This document shows, in pieces, positions 23,603 to 32,295 of a stretch of 59,180 bases of DNA. Each line of letters begins with the position of its first letter. Position 1 is the first letter of the stretch. The translations under genes and the position numbers were made by a program. Location of the stretch: assembly GCA_026224825.1 (NCBI GenBank), contig JAMFRO010000027.1:1-59180 (forward strand). Reading direction: 5' to 3'. This stretch comes from a bacterium (GTDB lineage Bacteria > Pseudomonadota > Alphaproteobacteria > Acetobacterales > Acetobacteraceae). The notes beneath the pieces were generated by a model. That model saw nothing but the letters and a program-made list of their open reading frames with translations, did not search any database and was not told the origin of the DNA.

Positions 23603-26002
23603 ATGAAACCTGAAATCGGGGAGAAAAAATTGTCCGCGCTGCGCCATTATACGATCATCGAGCTGTCCGAGGGCGTTGCCGGCGAGTATTGCGGCAAGCT
23701 GCTGTCTGATTTCGGGGCAGAAGTGATCAAGATCGAGCGGCCCGGCGGCAGCCCGACGCGCCGGCTTGGCCCTTTTGCGCCGCAGGGCGCGCCGCCGGAG
23801 AACAGCGGGCTGTTTGCGTATCTCAATACCAATAAGGCCTCGCGCATGCTGGATCTCGGCACTGCGGCGGGGCGCGAAACCCTGGCCGCGCTGCTGCGGA
23901 GCGCCGATGTGGTGATCGACGATCATCCGCCCGGCTGGCTGGCTGGTATCGGGCTTGATCCGACGGATTATCTGGAACGCTACCCGCACCTCAGCCTGTG
24001 CAGCATCACCCCGTTCGGGCAGGACGCGCCCGAGGAGCGCAGACATGCCGAGGACCTCACCGTGCTGCATGCGAGCGGCTGGGGGTACCACACGCCGAGT
24101 GCGGGTGAGAATACGCGCCCGCCGCTGAAGGGGGCCGGGCGGTTTCAGGTGAGTTATGAGGCCGGGCTGGATGCGGCCATGTGCATCGCCGCATGTTTGT
24201 ATGGGAAGCGTGGCCGCTTTATCGACATCTCCAAACAGGAGGTGATGGCCTCGCGGGTTGACTACGTGCTGGCCCAGATGGTGGCCGGCGATCTTGAGGT
24301 GGGAACCGGCCGTACGCTGTTCGACCTTGGCGGTCCTTCCGGGATTTTTCCTTGCCGCGATGGGTTCGTGTATATCTGGATGTCCGCGCCTTCGCATTGG
24401 GAGGCCATCCGGCGGTTGCTCGATGATACGGCGTGGATGGATGAATTTCCGGAGAATTGGATGGAGCGGGGGCTGACGCCTGAGCGCATTGCCATTTGCC
24501 GCGCGCGCATCACCGCCTGGCTGAGCGGTTTGGGCAAGGATGATGCGGCCGCCGTGGCGCAAGGTGCCGGGCTTACGCTGGCGCCGGTGAATGATGTCAG
24601 CGATCTGCCGCGTTCGGAACAGTTGCGGCATCGTGGGTTTTTTGCGGAGGTGGAACATCCTGTGCAGGGGCGTGCGGTGTATCCCACCGTGCCGTATAAG
24701 CTCAGCGTTACACCGGCGCGTATTGAGCGCGCGGCCCCGCTGCTGGGGCAACATGATGCGGCACCGCTGCGGCCCGCGACGGCGTTGCAAGAAACTAACC
24801 CGCATAAAACCATCAAGCGCCGTGGCGGGGCTTTGGAGGGCGTGCGGGTGCTGGAGCTGACGAAGGTCTGGGCCGGGCCGTGTGTGGGTAAGCAGCTTGC
24901 TTATCTGGGCGCGGAGGTTATTCGCATCGAGAGTCTGGGCTCCATCGATGTTACCCGCAGTTATGGTGTGGATGATATCGACAAGGCGCCGGGGTTCCAG
25001 GCGGTCAACCCGCAAAAGCTCAGCGCGCAGATCGATATGAAATCGAAGGAGGGTATTGCGCTGCTGAAGGAGCTGATCGGGCAATGCGATATCGTGGTGG
25101 AGAATCTGCGGCCCGGCGCCATCGGCCGGCTTGGGCTTGGGTATGCGGCCGTGAAGGCCGCGCATCCCGGCATCATCTATGTCTCGATGGGCATGTATGG
25201 CAATGACGGGCCGTTGGCGTATCAAACGGGCTATGCGCCCTGCTTTGTGGCGCTGAGCGGGCTCAGTGCGCTGGTGGGGTATGAAGGCGAGACGCCGCGC
25301 GGCATGAATATTCGTTACGCGGATTCCAGTTTCGGTACCGCCGCTGCCTATGCCGCGCTCGTGGCCTTGCTGCACCGGCAGCGCACGGGCGAGGGGCAGT
25401 TCATCGACCTCTCCGCCGTGGAGACCATGACCAGCATGATCGGCGATGTGTTCATGGATTACAGCCTTAACGGCAAGATCGCGCAATGTGATGGTAACCG
25501 CCATCCGGATATGGCGCCGCATGCGCTGTACCCTTGCGGCGGGGATGATTGGATCAGCATCGCGGTGTCGTCCGATTCCGGTTGGGCGGCACTTCGCACC
25601 GCGATGGGGCTGCCGGATGATCCGCTGTTTCGCACCCTCGCGGATCGCAAAACCAATGAGGCGGCGCTTGATGTTTTGCTGAGTGATTGGACGCGCGGCC
25701 GCGACGCGGCCAGCCTCGCCGCCACGCTGCAATCGCTCGGCATTGCCGCCGCCAAAAGTGCGAATTCCATCGATCTGGTTGCCGATGACCATCTCTGGGC
25801 GCGCGGCTTTTACCGTTACGTTACCGATGGTGCCGGTGAGAGCAAAGCCACGCTCGGGCCGGCATGGCAGCTCACCGATGGTGCAGCGATAACCGATGGC
25901 GCGCCGCGCCTGGGCGAGCATAATACTTACGTGTTCGGCGAGATTTTGGGGCTGGCCACGGCCGAGCAGGAGCGGCTGGCGCAAACCGGCGCGATCCATT
26001 GA
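23603..26002 (+). CDS. Two-domain CaiB/BaiF (class III) CoA-transferase
   Basis: A 799-residue fusion of two CoA_transf_3 domains. Domain 1 (about 10-390) begins IIELSEGVAGEYCGKLLSDFGAEVIKIERP; domain 2 (about 410-780) begins VLELTKVWAGPCVGKQLAYLGAEVIRIES. Class III transferases work through an aspartate that forms an acyl anhydride. Domain 2 retains it as Asp574 in IRYADSSFG. In domain 1 the matching segment is QVSYEAGLDAA, with no Asp at that place, so that half is probably structural. Standard enzymes are dimers of one domain; the fusion would give an intramolecular pair. It should load CoA onto the acid entering this pathway. It is followed 13 bp later by a second crotonase. Confidence 0.88.
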   Translation: MKPEIGEKKLSALRHYTIIELSEGVAGEYCGKLLSDFGAEVIKIERPGGSPTRRLGPFAPQGAPPENSGLFAYLNTNKASRMLDLGTAAGRETLAALLRSADVVIDDHPPGWLAGIGLDPTDYLERYPHLSLCSITPFGQDAPEERRHAEDLTVLHASGWGYHTPSAGENTRPPLKGAGRFQVSYEAGLDAAMCIAACLYGKRGRFIDISKQEVMASRVDYVLAQMVAGDLEVGTGRTLFDLGGPSGIFPCRDGFVYIWMSAPSHWEAIRRLLDDTAWMDEFPENWMERGLTPERIAICRARITAWLSGLGKDDAAAVAQGAGLTLAPVNDVSDLPRSEQLRHRGFFAEVEHPVQGRAVYPTVPYKLSVTPARIERAAPLLGQHDAAPLRPATALQETNPHKTIKRRGGALEGVRVLELTKVWAGPCVGKQLAYLGAEVIRIESLGSIDVTRSYGVDDIDKAPGFQAVNPQKLSAQIDMKSKEGIALLKELIGQCDIVVENLRPGAIGRLGLGYAAVKAAHPGIIYVSMGMYGNDGPLAYQTGYAPCFVALSGLSALVGYEGETPRGMNIRYADSSFGTAAAYAALVALLHRQRTGEGQFIDLSAVETMTSMIGDVFMDYSLNGKIAQCDGNRHPDMAPHALYPCGGDDWISIAVSSDSGWAALRTAMGLPDDPLFRTLADRKTNEAALDVLLSDWTRGRDAASLAATLQSLGIAAAKSANSIDLVADDHLWARGFYRYVTDGAGESKATLGPAWQLTDGAAITDGAPRLGEHNTYVFGEILGLATAEQERLAQTGAIH

Positions 26003-26015
26003 CGGGAGCACAAAA

Positions 26016-26753
26016 ATGACGAGCGATGCCATAATCTGTACCGTCGAAGACCGGCTCTGCCGCCTTACCCTCAACCGGCCGGAAAAACTCAACGCGCTGA
26101 ACGTCGCGATGTTCGAGGAGATCGCAGCACATCTCGACCGGCTCGATTACAGCGCCATAAATTGCCTGATCCTCAGCGGCGCCGGGCGTAGCTTCTGCGC
26201 CGGGCATGATCTCGACGACCTTGCCTCCGGTGATGAAAGCGGGCGCGCCGAGCGCATTGAAAACAGGCTGGTCGAGCGCCTCGCCACCCTGCCCTTCCCC
26301 GTGGTCGCCAGCATACGCGGGCATTGCTACACTGGCGGGCTGGAACTGGTGCTGGCCGCGGATATCATCATCGCCGCGGAGACCGCGCGCTTTGCCGATA
26401 CGCACGCGAAATTCGATCTGGTGCCGATCTGGGGCCTGACCCAGCGGCTGCCGCGCCGCGTAGGCATGGCCAAAGCCAAGGAGATGATGTTCGCCTGCCG
26501 TACCTACTCAGGCATCGAAGCCGCCAGCATGGGCCTCGCCAATTTCGCCGTGCCCGAAGCCGAGCTGGATGCCAAAGTGAACGAATTCTGCGCCGACATC
26601 ATCGCCAACAGCCCACGCTCCAACAAGGAAATAAAGAAACTCCTCACAGACACAGACGGCCTGAACCTAGCCGCCGGCAACGCCTGGGAACTCCACCACA
26701 CCCCCGGCCACGGCCCCGCATTCGCCGCCCTGATCCGGGCGCGCCGAAACTAG
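26016..26753 (+). CDS. Enoyl-CoA hydratase/isomerase family protein
   Basis: A 245-residue crotonase. Oxyanion-hole segments are LILSGAGRSFCAGHDL and IRGHCYTGGLELVLAAD. The first catalytic glutamate is kept (Glu in GGLE), whereas the second position reads His in RFADTHAKF, as in isomerase- or hydrolase-type members. The frame is open upstream, but ATG 26016 with GGGAG upstream gives the normal N-terminus (VEDRLCRLTLNRPEKLNAL). It is co-transcribed with the CoA-transferase. Its TAG stop (26751-26753) marks the left border of a foldback repeat. Confidence 0.88.
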   Translation: MTSDAIICTVEDRLCRLTLNRPEKLNALNVAMFEEIAAHLDRLDYSAINCLILSGAGRSFCAGHDLDDLASGDESGRAERIENRLVERLATLPFPVVASIRGHCYTGGLELVLAADIIIAAETARFADTHAKFDLVPIWGLTQRLPRRVGMAKAKEMMFACRTYSGIEAASMGLANFAVPEAELDAKVNEFCADIIANSPRSNKEIKKLLTDTDGLNLAAGNAWELHHTPGHGPAFAALIRARRN

Positions 26754-27047
26754 GCCTGAGGGCGGGGGTGTTTGCACGGAAAAAAAGGCCAGGGCTCTGC
26801 CCTGGACCCGCTGGGGCCGTCGTGCGCAGCACGCCTTCGGCGTGACGGCCCCAGACCCCCACTACCTTCGGGTCTTGGAAAGGGATGCCCTGCACGGGCT
26901 CTCAAACTACGTGATCTCGAGGGCATCCCTTTCCAAGACCCGGGTGGGATCCAAGGGCCTTTCGGCCCTTGGCGGGTCGTCACGCCGGAGGCGTGCTTCG
27001 CACGACGGCAGAGCCCTGGCCTTTTCCGTGGAAACGCCCCGCCCCTA
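26751..27047. repeat. Foldback repeat element, copy C
   Basis: About 297 bp fill the whole gap between two convergent genes. The left arm (TAGGCCTGAGGGCGGGGGTG...GGCCAGGGCTCTGCC) and right arm (GGCAGAGCCCTGGCC...CGCCCCTA) are imperfect inverted copies. Central stem: GGGTCTTGGAAAGGGATGCC pairs with GGCATCCCTTTCCAAGACCC, nearly identical to copy B. It has an additional matched pair of inserts, built on CGTCGTGCG..AGCACGCC and GGCGTGC..GCACGACG, one in each arm, absent from copy B. The TAG stops of both flanking genes form the element borders. Confidence 0.83.
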
Positions 27048-27836
27048 CGCCAGCAGTTTGATGCCGACCAGGGTTAGGACGATGCCGAGCGAGGGTTTTA
27101 GCAGGAATTCGGGGGTGTAGCGGGCGCCGAAGCTGCCGATGATGATGCCTGGGATGGAGCCGACCAGGAGGGAGCCCAGGAGGGGGAAGTTTACTGAGCC
27201 GAGGTACCAGTGGCCTAGCCCGGCCAGCAGGGTGAGGGGCACGGCGTGGGCGATGTCTGAGCCGACGATTTTGATGACGGGGAGGCGCGGGTAGAGGAAG
27301 AACAGGGCGATGGTGCCGAGCGCCCCGGCGCCGACCGAGGAGAGCGATACCAGCACGCCGACCACGAAGCCGACGGCGACGGTGAGCCAGAAGGATGTGT
27401 GCAGGCCGAAATCCGGGTTGCGTTTGACGGCGATGGCGATGATGCGGTCTTTTACCAGCAGGGATAGCGCGCTGATGATCAAAGCGACGCCGAGGGTGAG
27501 TGAGATGGCCTCGGTGATGGTTTTGCTGGTGGTGCCGTAATGGGCGATGACCAGCAGGGTGAGGGCCGTGGCGGGAAGCGAGCCCAGGGCGAGCCTGCCG
27601 ACGATGCTCCAATCCACGCTTTTGCCGGCGTTATGTATGCTGGTGCCGACTGTTTTGGTGACGGAGGCGAACAGCAGGTCTGTGCCCACGGCGGTGGAGG
27701 GGTGGAAGCCGAAGAGCAGAACGAGCAGCGGTGTCATGAGAGACCCGCCGCCGACGCCGGTGAGACCGACGAGGAGGCCAACGAGAAGGCCGGAAACGGC
27801 ATAGGCCGGTTGGATGGAGATGTGTGATAGAACCAT
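27045..27836 (-). CDS. TauE/SafE (TSUP) family membrane transporter
   Basis: A 263-residue protein with about eight hydrophobic helices arranged as two repeats. Typical repeat motifs are GLLVGLTGVGGGSLMTPLLVLLFG near the N-terminus and GFVVGVLVSLSSVGAGALGTIALFFLY in the middle. The family moves sulfite, sulfonates or other sulfur-containing anions across the inner membrane; direction and substrate vary. The start codon (ATG 27836) sits inside the palindrome ATTCCTATAGGAAT, whose neighbourhood shares a 12-bp word with the promoter of a sulfur operon at 54465. Divergent from the RND efflux pair. Confidence 0.88.
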   Translation of the reverse strand: MVLSHISIQPAYAVSGLLVGLLVGLTGVGGGSLMTPLLVLLFGFHPSTAVGTDLLFASVTKTVGTSIHNAGKSVDWSIVGRLALGSLPATALTLLVIAHYGTTSKTITEAISLTLGVALIISALSLLVKDRIIAIAVKRNPDFGLHTSFWLTVAVGFVVGVLVSLSSVGAGALGTIALFFLYPRLPVIKIVGSDIAHAVPLTLLAGLGHWYLGSVNFPLLGSLLVGSIPGIIIGSFGARYTPEFLLKPSLGIVLTLVGIKLLA

Positions 27837-27852
27837 TCCTATAGGAATATAG
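27835..27852. promoter_or_regulatory. Palindrome over the TauE/SafE start, with ATAGGAATATAG word
   Basis: ATTCCTATAGGAAT (27835-27848) is a perfect 14-bp palindrome overlapping the start codon. Its right half continues as ATAGGAATATAG (27841-27852), identical to 54465-54476 in front of the island's LLM monooxygenase gene. A repressor bound here could block TauE/SafE expression. Confidence 0.55.
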
Positions 27853-27928
27853 GATATTTAAACACCTGGCAATACGTTTCTTTTGAGCAGTTATCTCGTC
27901 CGACGATACACTTGCGGCCTCCGTGTTA

Positions 27929-27958
27929 TTGACACTAATCCTATAATATTAGTATTTT
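27929..27958 (+). promoter_or_regulatory. Probable promoter of the RND operon with internal dyad
   Basis: TTGACA (27929-27934) and TATTTT (27953-27958) are separated by 18 bp, a good housekeeping-type promoter. The spacer carries the dyad CTAAT-N8-ATTAG (27935-27952), placed where a repressor would exclude RNA polymerase. The regulator is not in the immediate neighbourhood. Confidence 0.5.
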
Positions 27959-27979
27959 GTACTATATTGGAATGGCTTC

Positions 27980-29158
27980 ATGCGCCGGAATAATTGCGCG
28001 CCATGGCATGGAACAAACGGAAGGCGCATGGGTTTTGCCGGATCAAAGGCGATGAGAGGCTTGTTGGCTTTTGCCCTGCTCGGCGGGGCTGTGCTTGGTG
28101 GTGTGTGGCTGCTGCCGCATGGCGCCGCGGCACCGGTGCCGCATGCCGCCCCGGTGCCGGTTGTCATCGGCTTGGCGGCCCAGGCCGATGTGCCGGTTAT
28201 TTTGCGCGGCATCGGCACGATCCAGGCCGGCAACACCATCACCATCGAGTCGCGCGTGGATGGCGAGGTGATGACGGCGGATTTCGCCGAAGGCCAGTTG
28301 GTGCATAAGGGCGATATTCTGTTCCAGATAGACCCGCGCCCCTACCAGGCGGCACTGGATGCCGCGACGGCGGCGCAGGCGCGCGATGCGGCACCTCTGG
28401 TTTTGGCCAGGCTCGACCTCGCGCGTTACCTGGCCTTGCAGAAAAGCGGCTACCAGACGCAGCAGGGGCTGGACCAGCAGAACGCGCAGGTGGCGGGGTT
28501 GCAGGCGGCACTGGCGATGGACCAGGCAGCGGTGGCCACGGCCGCGCTTAATCTTGGTTTTACCACCATCCGCGCGCCGATTGACGGGCGTGTGGGGGAG
28601 CGGCTGGTCGATGCCGGGAATATGGTGCATGCGGCGGCGTCTCTGCCGCTGACGACATTGGTTTCGGTGCAGCCGATGTATGCGCGGTTCACTTTGCCGG
28701 AGAAATATCTGGAGACGATTGTGCGGCAGCAGGTGGCAGCGCCGCTGGTGACGCAGCTTTACAGCGAGGACGATCAGGCGGAGCTGGCCAGCGGGACATT
28801 GGCGGTGGTGGATAACCAGGTGGATCAGGCAACGGGCACGATTCATCTGAAGGCCATTTTCGGCAATGAGGATGGTGTGCTCTGGCCTGGTGCGAGCATC
28901 TCCGCGCATCTGCTGGTGAATGTGCTGCATGGTGCCACCACTTTGCCCACCCGCGCCGTGCTGCCGGGGTTGCAGGGGGATTTTGTGTATGTGGTGGATG
29001 CGCGCGGGCGCACGCAGCATCGCTGGGTCAAGGATTTCGACGCCGGCAACGGCATCGCCGTGATCGAGGACGGGTTGAAGCCTGGCGAGCGCGTGGTGAT
29101 CGACGGGCAGTACCGGGTGACGGATGGTACGCTGGTGACTGAGACGACCACGCAATGA
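27980..29158 (+). CDS. RND efflux periplasmic adaptor (membrane fusion protein)
   Basis: A 392-residue periplasmic adaptor linking the RND pump to an outer-membrane channel. A hydrophobic anchor lies at about residues 25-45 (GLLAFALLGGAVLGGVWLL). Then follow the lipoyl half-motifs (TITIESRVDGEVMTADFAEGQLVHKGDILFQID), a coiled-coil hairpin (about 110-175, with AALDAATAAQARDAAP), the second lipoyl half (FTTIRAPIDGRVGERLVDAGN) and beta-barrel/membrane-proximal parts. The start could be 27980 or, with GGAAGG just ahead, 28028, which leaves a more normal N-terminus. Its stop overlaps the pump gene by 4 nt. No outer-membrane factor is in the window. Confidence 0.9.
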   Translation: MRRNNCAPWHGTNGRRMGFAGSKAMRGLLAFALLGGAVLGGVWLLPHGAAAPVPHAAPVPVVIGLAAQADVPVILRGIGTIQAGNTITIESRVDGEVMTADFAEGQLVHKGDILFQIDPRPYQAALDAATAAQARDAAPLVLARLDLARYLALQKSGYQTQQGLDQQNAQVAGLQAALAMDQAAVATAALNLGFTTIRAPIDGRVGERLVDAGNMVHAAASLPLTTLVSVQPMYARFTLPEKYLETIVRQQVAAPLVTQLYSEDDQAELASGTLAVVDNQVDQATGTIHLKAIFGNEDGVLWPGASISAHLLVNVLHGATTLPTRAVLPGLQGDFVYVVDARGRTQHRWVKDFDAGNGIAVIEDGLKPGERVVIDGQYRVTDGTLVTETTTQ

Positions 29159-32100
29159 ACATCGCCGCCCCGTTCATTCGCCGCCCGGTGGCGGCCATAT
29201 TGCTCATGGTGGGGATTCTCGCCGTGGGCTATGCCTCATTCGGGCAATTGCCCGTGGCCGCTTTGCCGCGCGTGGATTTCCCGACCATTGCTGTATCCGC
29301 CGTACTGCCCGGTGCCAGCCCGGAGACGATGGCGGCCTCCGTGGCCACACCGCTTGAGCAGCAATTCTCCGGTATTCCCGGGCTGACGCAGATGACCTCC
29401 TCCAGCGGTGTGGGGGGGACCAGCATCAGCCTGCAATTCGCGCTGAACCGGAATATCGACAGCGCCGCCAACGATGTTCAGGCCGCGATCACGCAGGCCA
29501 GCGCGCAATTGCCGAAGGATCTGCCGAGCCCGCCGGAATTCTGGAAAACCAATCCCACGGATCGTTCGGTGATCATCCTCAGCGTCTCCTCCGGCATATT
29601 GCCAACCTACGAGGTGGATGCAGCGGCGACGCTGGTGTCGCAGCGCCTTTCCGCGATACCGGGCGTGGCCGAGGTTAATATTTCTGCCTCGCAACCTTAT
29701 TCGCCGCGGATAGAGGTGAACCCGGCGGCTTTGGCGGCGCGCAATGTGAGCCTGGAGGATGTGCGGGCGGCGGTGGGGTTGCAGACTCAGGATTTGCCGA
29801 AGGGTACGCTGGAGGGTGCGTATCAATCCCTCACGCTGGATACCAGCGATCAGCTTTTCGATGCCGCCGCCTTCGGCAATATCATCGTCGCCTGGCGCCA
29901 GGGCGCGCCGGTGCGGCTGCGCGATGTGGCCAGGGTGGTGGATGGCGTGCAGAATATGCGCGTGGCGGGGTATGATGGCGGGCACCCGGCCGAGTTTTTG
30001 CAGGTGTCGCGCCAGCCTGGGGCGAATATTATACAGATCGTCGATCAGGTGCACGCCATGCTGCCGCTGCTGCAGGCGGTGCTGCCGCCGGCCATCAAGC
30101 TGCATGTCACCTCGGACCGTTCGGAGACGATCCGTGGCTCCATTCAGGAGGCCGAGCGGACGTTGCTCCTTTCCATCGTTCTCGTGGTGGCCGTCATCTA
30201 TGTGTTTCTGCGCAGCCCGCGCGTGGCACTCATTCCCAGCATCGCGGTGCCGCTCTCGCTCGCCGGCACGTTTGGGGTGATGGCGCTGCTGGGCTATAGT
30301 TTGGATAATCTTTCGCTCATGGCGCTCACCATTGCGGTGGGGTTTGTCGTGGATGATGCGATCGTGATGGTGGAGAACATCATCCGCTACATGGAGATGG
30401 GGCTGAGCCCGCGTGAGGCGGCGCTGAAGGGTTCGGCGCAGATCGGCTTCACCATCGTTTCCATCACGGTGTCGCTGGTTGCGGTGTTCATTCCGCTACT
30501 GTTCATGGGCGGCATCACCGGCAGGTTGTTCCGCGAATTTTCCGTCACCGTGGCGGTGGCGGTGGGGATTTCCGCGCTCATCGCGCTGACGCTGACGCCG
30601 GCCTTGTGCGCCTTGCTATTGCGCCCGGAAACGCATGAGACAAAGCCGGCGGTGGCCCTGCAATGGCTGGAGCGGGGATACGATGCGCTGCTGCGTGGCT
30701 ATGAGCGCGGGTTGGTCTGGGTGTTTGCGCACCGGCGCGTGATGCTGGGCTCCATCCTGCTGCTCATTGCCGCCACGGGCTGGCTTTACGTCGCCATTCC
30801 AAAAGGGTTTTTCCCTGATCAGGACAGCGGGTTTGTGACCGCGACAATCGAGGCGCGGCCGGATATTTCCTTCACGCAGATGGCTGCTCTGCAAAGCCGC
30901 GTGATGGCGATTATCCAGGCGGACCCGGCGGTGGCGACCGCTGTGGGTGCTGTGGGTGCCGGCGGTTATAATGCCACGGAGAATACCGGCAAAACCTTTA
31001 TCCAGCTCAAGCCGTTTGGCCAGCGTGATGTCAGCATCCAGCAATTCGTGCAGCGTTTGCGGCCGCGTTTGGCCGCTGTGCCGGGTGTGCAGGCGTATCT
31101 GCAGGCCTATCAGGATGTTACGTTGGGCGCGCGTGTGTCCAAGGACACGTACCAGTACACGCTGACCGATAACGACCCTGTGGAGCTGAGCGATTGGGCC
31201 ACGCGCATTCAGGCCGAGATGCAGCGCCTGCCGCAATTGCAGGATGTGACCACCGATGCGGAGCCGGGCGCGCCGCATCTGGCCGTGCAGATCAACCGCG
31301 ACGAGGCGGCACGCTATGGGCTGTCGTCGAATGATATCGACCAGACGCTGTATGATGCTTTTGGGCAGCGCCAGGTGGGGACGATTTATACCGCCGCGAC
31401 GACGCAGAAGATTGTGATGGAAGTTGATCCGGATGTGCAGGAGAATAGATACGCGCTGGACCGGATTTTTCTGCCGGGCTCCGGGGGGCAGGAAATTCCG
31501 CTGTCCACCGTCACCAGCCTGACGCAGTTGCTGGAGCCGCTTACGGTGAATCACCAGGGCCAGTATCCGGCGGTGACATTGTCCTTCAACCTGGCCCCGG
31601 GCAAGGCGCTGAGCGATGCGGTGAGTGCCATTCAGGCCATGCAGCTCCGGCTCGGCACGCCGCCGGGCTTGCAAAGCTCGTTCCAGGGTACGGCGCAGGC
31701 GTTCCAGGATTCGCTTAAAACCATGCCGCTGCTCATCTTCGCGGCGATCCTCGCGGTTTATATCGTGCTAGGCGTGCTCTACGAGAGTTTTGTGCACCCG
31801 CTGACGATTCTCTCCTCGCTGCCCTCCGCCGGGGTGGGGGCGCTGCTGCTGTTGCTGCTCACGGGGTATCAGCTCGATCTGATTTCGCTGATCGGGATCA
31901 TCCTGCTTGTCGGCATTGTGAAAAAGAACGCGATCATGATGATCGATTTCGCGCTGGATGCGGAGCGCAACCAGGGCATGACGCCTGAGCAGGCGATATA
32001 CCAGGCCTGCCTGCTGCGGTTCCGGCCGATCATGATGACCACCATGGCGGCGCTGCTGGGGAGCCTGCCGCTGGCTTTGGGGATTGGTGCGGGGGCGGAG

Positions 32101-32253
32101 CTGCGCCGGCCGTTGGGGATTGCCATCGTGGGCGGGCTGCTGCTGTCGCAACTGCTGACGCTCTACAGCACGCCGATCATCTATCTGTACCTCGATAGGC
32201 TGGCCCGTGAGGTGAATGCGCTCCGGCATGGCTGGCGCGGTAAACACGCGTGA
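29155..32253 (+). CDS. RND multidrug efflux transporter (AcrB/MdtB-like, HAE1 family)
   Basis: A 1032-residue inner-membrane proton antiporter of normal length: TM1 (AAILLMVGILAVGYASFG), a large periplasmic loop, TM2-6, TM7, a second periplasmic loop and TM8-12. Proton-relay residues are in place: the Asp-Asp pair in TM4 (VGFVVDDAIVMVENI) and Lys in TM10 (GIVKKNAIMMIDFAL). The conserved FMGGITGRLFREFSVTVA loop follows TM6's start. Most relatives (MdtB/MdtC/MuxB) export drugs, bile salts or metabolites. It is translationally coupled to the adaptor gene. It ends 43 bp before a convergent NTF2-like gene without an obvious terminator. Confidence 0.94.
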   Translation: MNIAAPFIRRPVAAILLMVGILAVGYASFGQLPVAALPRVDFPTIAVSAVLPGASPETMAASVATPLEQQFSGIPGLTQMTSSSGVGGTSISLQFALNRNIDSAANDVQAAITQASAQLPKDLPSPPEFWKTNPTDRSVIILSVSSGILPTYEVDAAATLVSQRLSAIPGVAEVNISASQPYSPRIEVNPAALAARNVSLEDVRAAVGLQTQDLPKGTLEGAYQSLTLDTSDQLFDAAAFGNIIVAWRQGAPVRLRDVARVVDGVQNMRVAGYDGGHPAEFLQVSRQPGANIIQIVDQVHAMLPLLQAVLPPAIKLHVTSDRSETIRGSIQEAERTLLLSIVLVVAVIYVFLRSPRVALIPSIAVPLSLAGTFGVMALLGYSLDNLSLMALTIAVGFVVDDAIVMVENIIRYMEMGLSPREAALKGSAQIGFTIVSITVSLVAVFIPLLFMGGITGRLFREFSVTVAVAVGISALIALTLTPALCALLLRPETHETKPAVALQWLERGYDALLRGYERGLVWVFAHRRVMLGSILLLIAATGWLYVAIPKGFFPDQDSGFVTATIEARPDISFTQMAALQSRVMAIIQADPAVATAVGAVGAGGYNATENTGKTFIQLKPFGQRDVSIQQFVQRLRPRLAAVPGVQAYLQAYQDVTLGARVSKDTYQYTLTDNDPVELSDWATRIQAEMQRLPQLQDVTTDAEPGAPHLAVQINRDEAARYGLSSNDIDQTLYDAFGQRQVGTIYTAATTQKIVMEVDPDVQENRYALDRIFLPGSGGQEIPLSTVTSLTQLLEPLTVNHQGQYPAVTLSFNLAPGKALSDAVSAIQAMQLRLGTPPGLQSSFQGTAQAFQDSLKTMPLLIFAAILAVYIVLGVLYESFVHPLTILSSLPSAGVGALLLLLLTGYQLDLISLIGIILLVGIVKKNAIMMIDFALDAERNQGMTPEQAIYQACLLRFRPIMMTTMAALLGSLPLALGIGAGAELRRPLGIAIVGGLLLSQLLTLYSTPIIYLYLDRLAREVNALRHGWRGKHA

Positions 32254-32295
32254 ACGCGCCGGCTTTATATGACGATCTGGAAAACCCGGCCGATA

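Noticed and set aside
23546..26092. A very long open frame (848 codons) antisense to the CoA-transferase gene
   Set aside because: The plus strand encodes a well-formed two-domain CoA-transferase with family motifs; the antisense frame is Arg/His/Pro-rich with no recognisable domain and is a by-product of GC-rich codon use.
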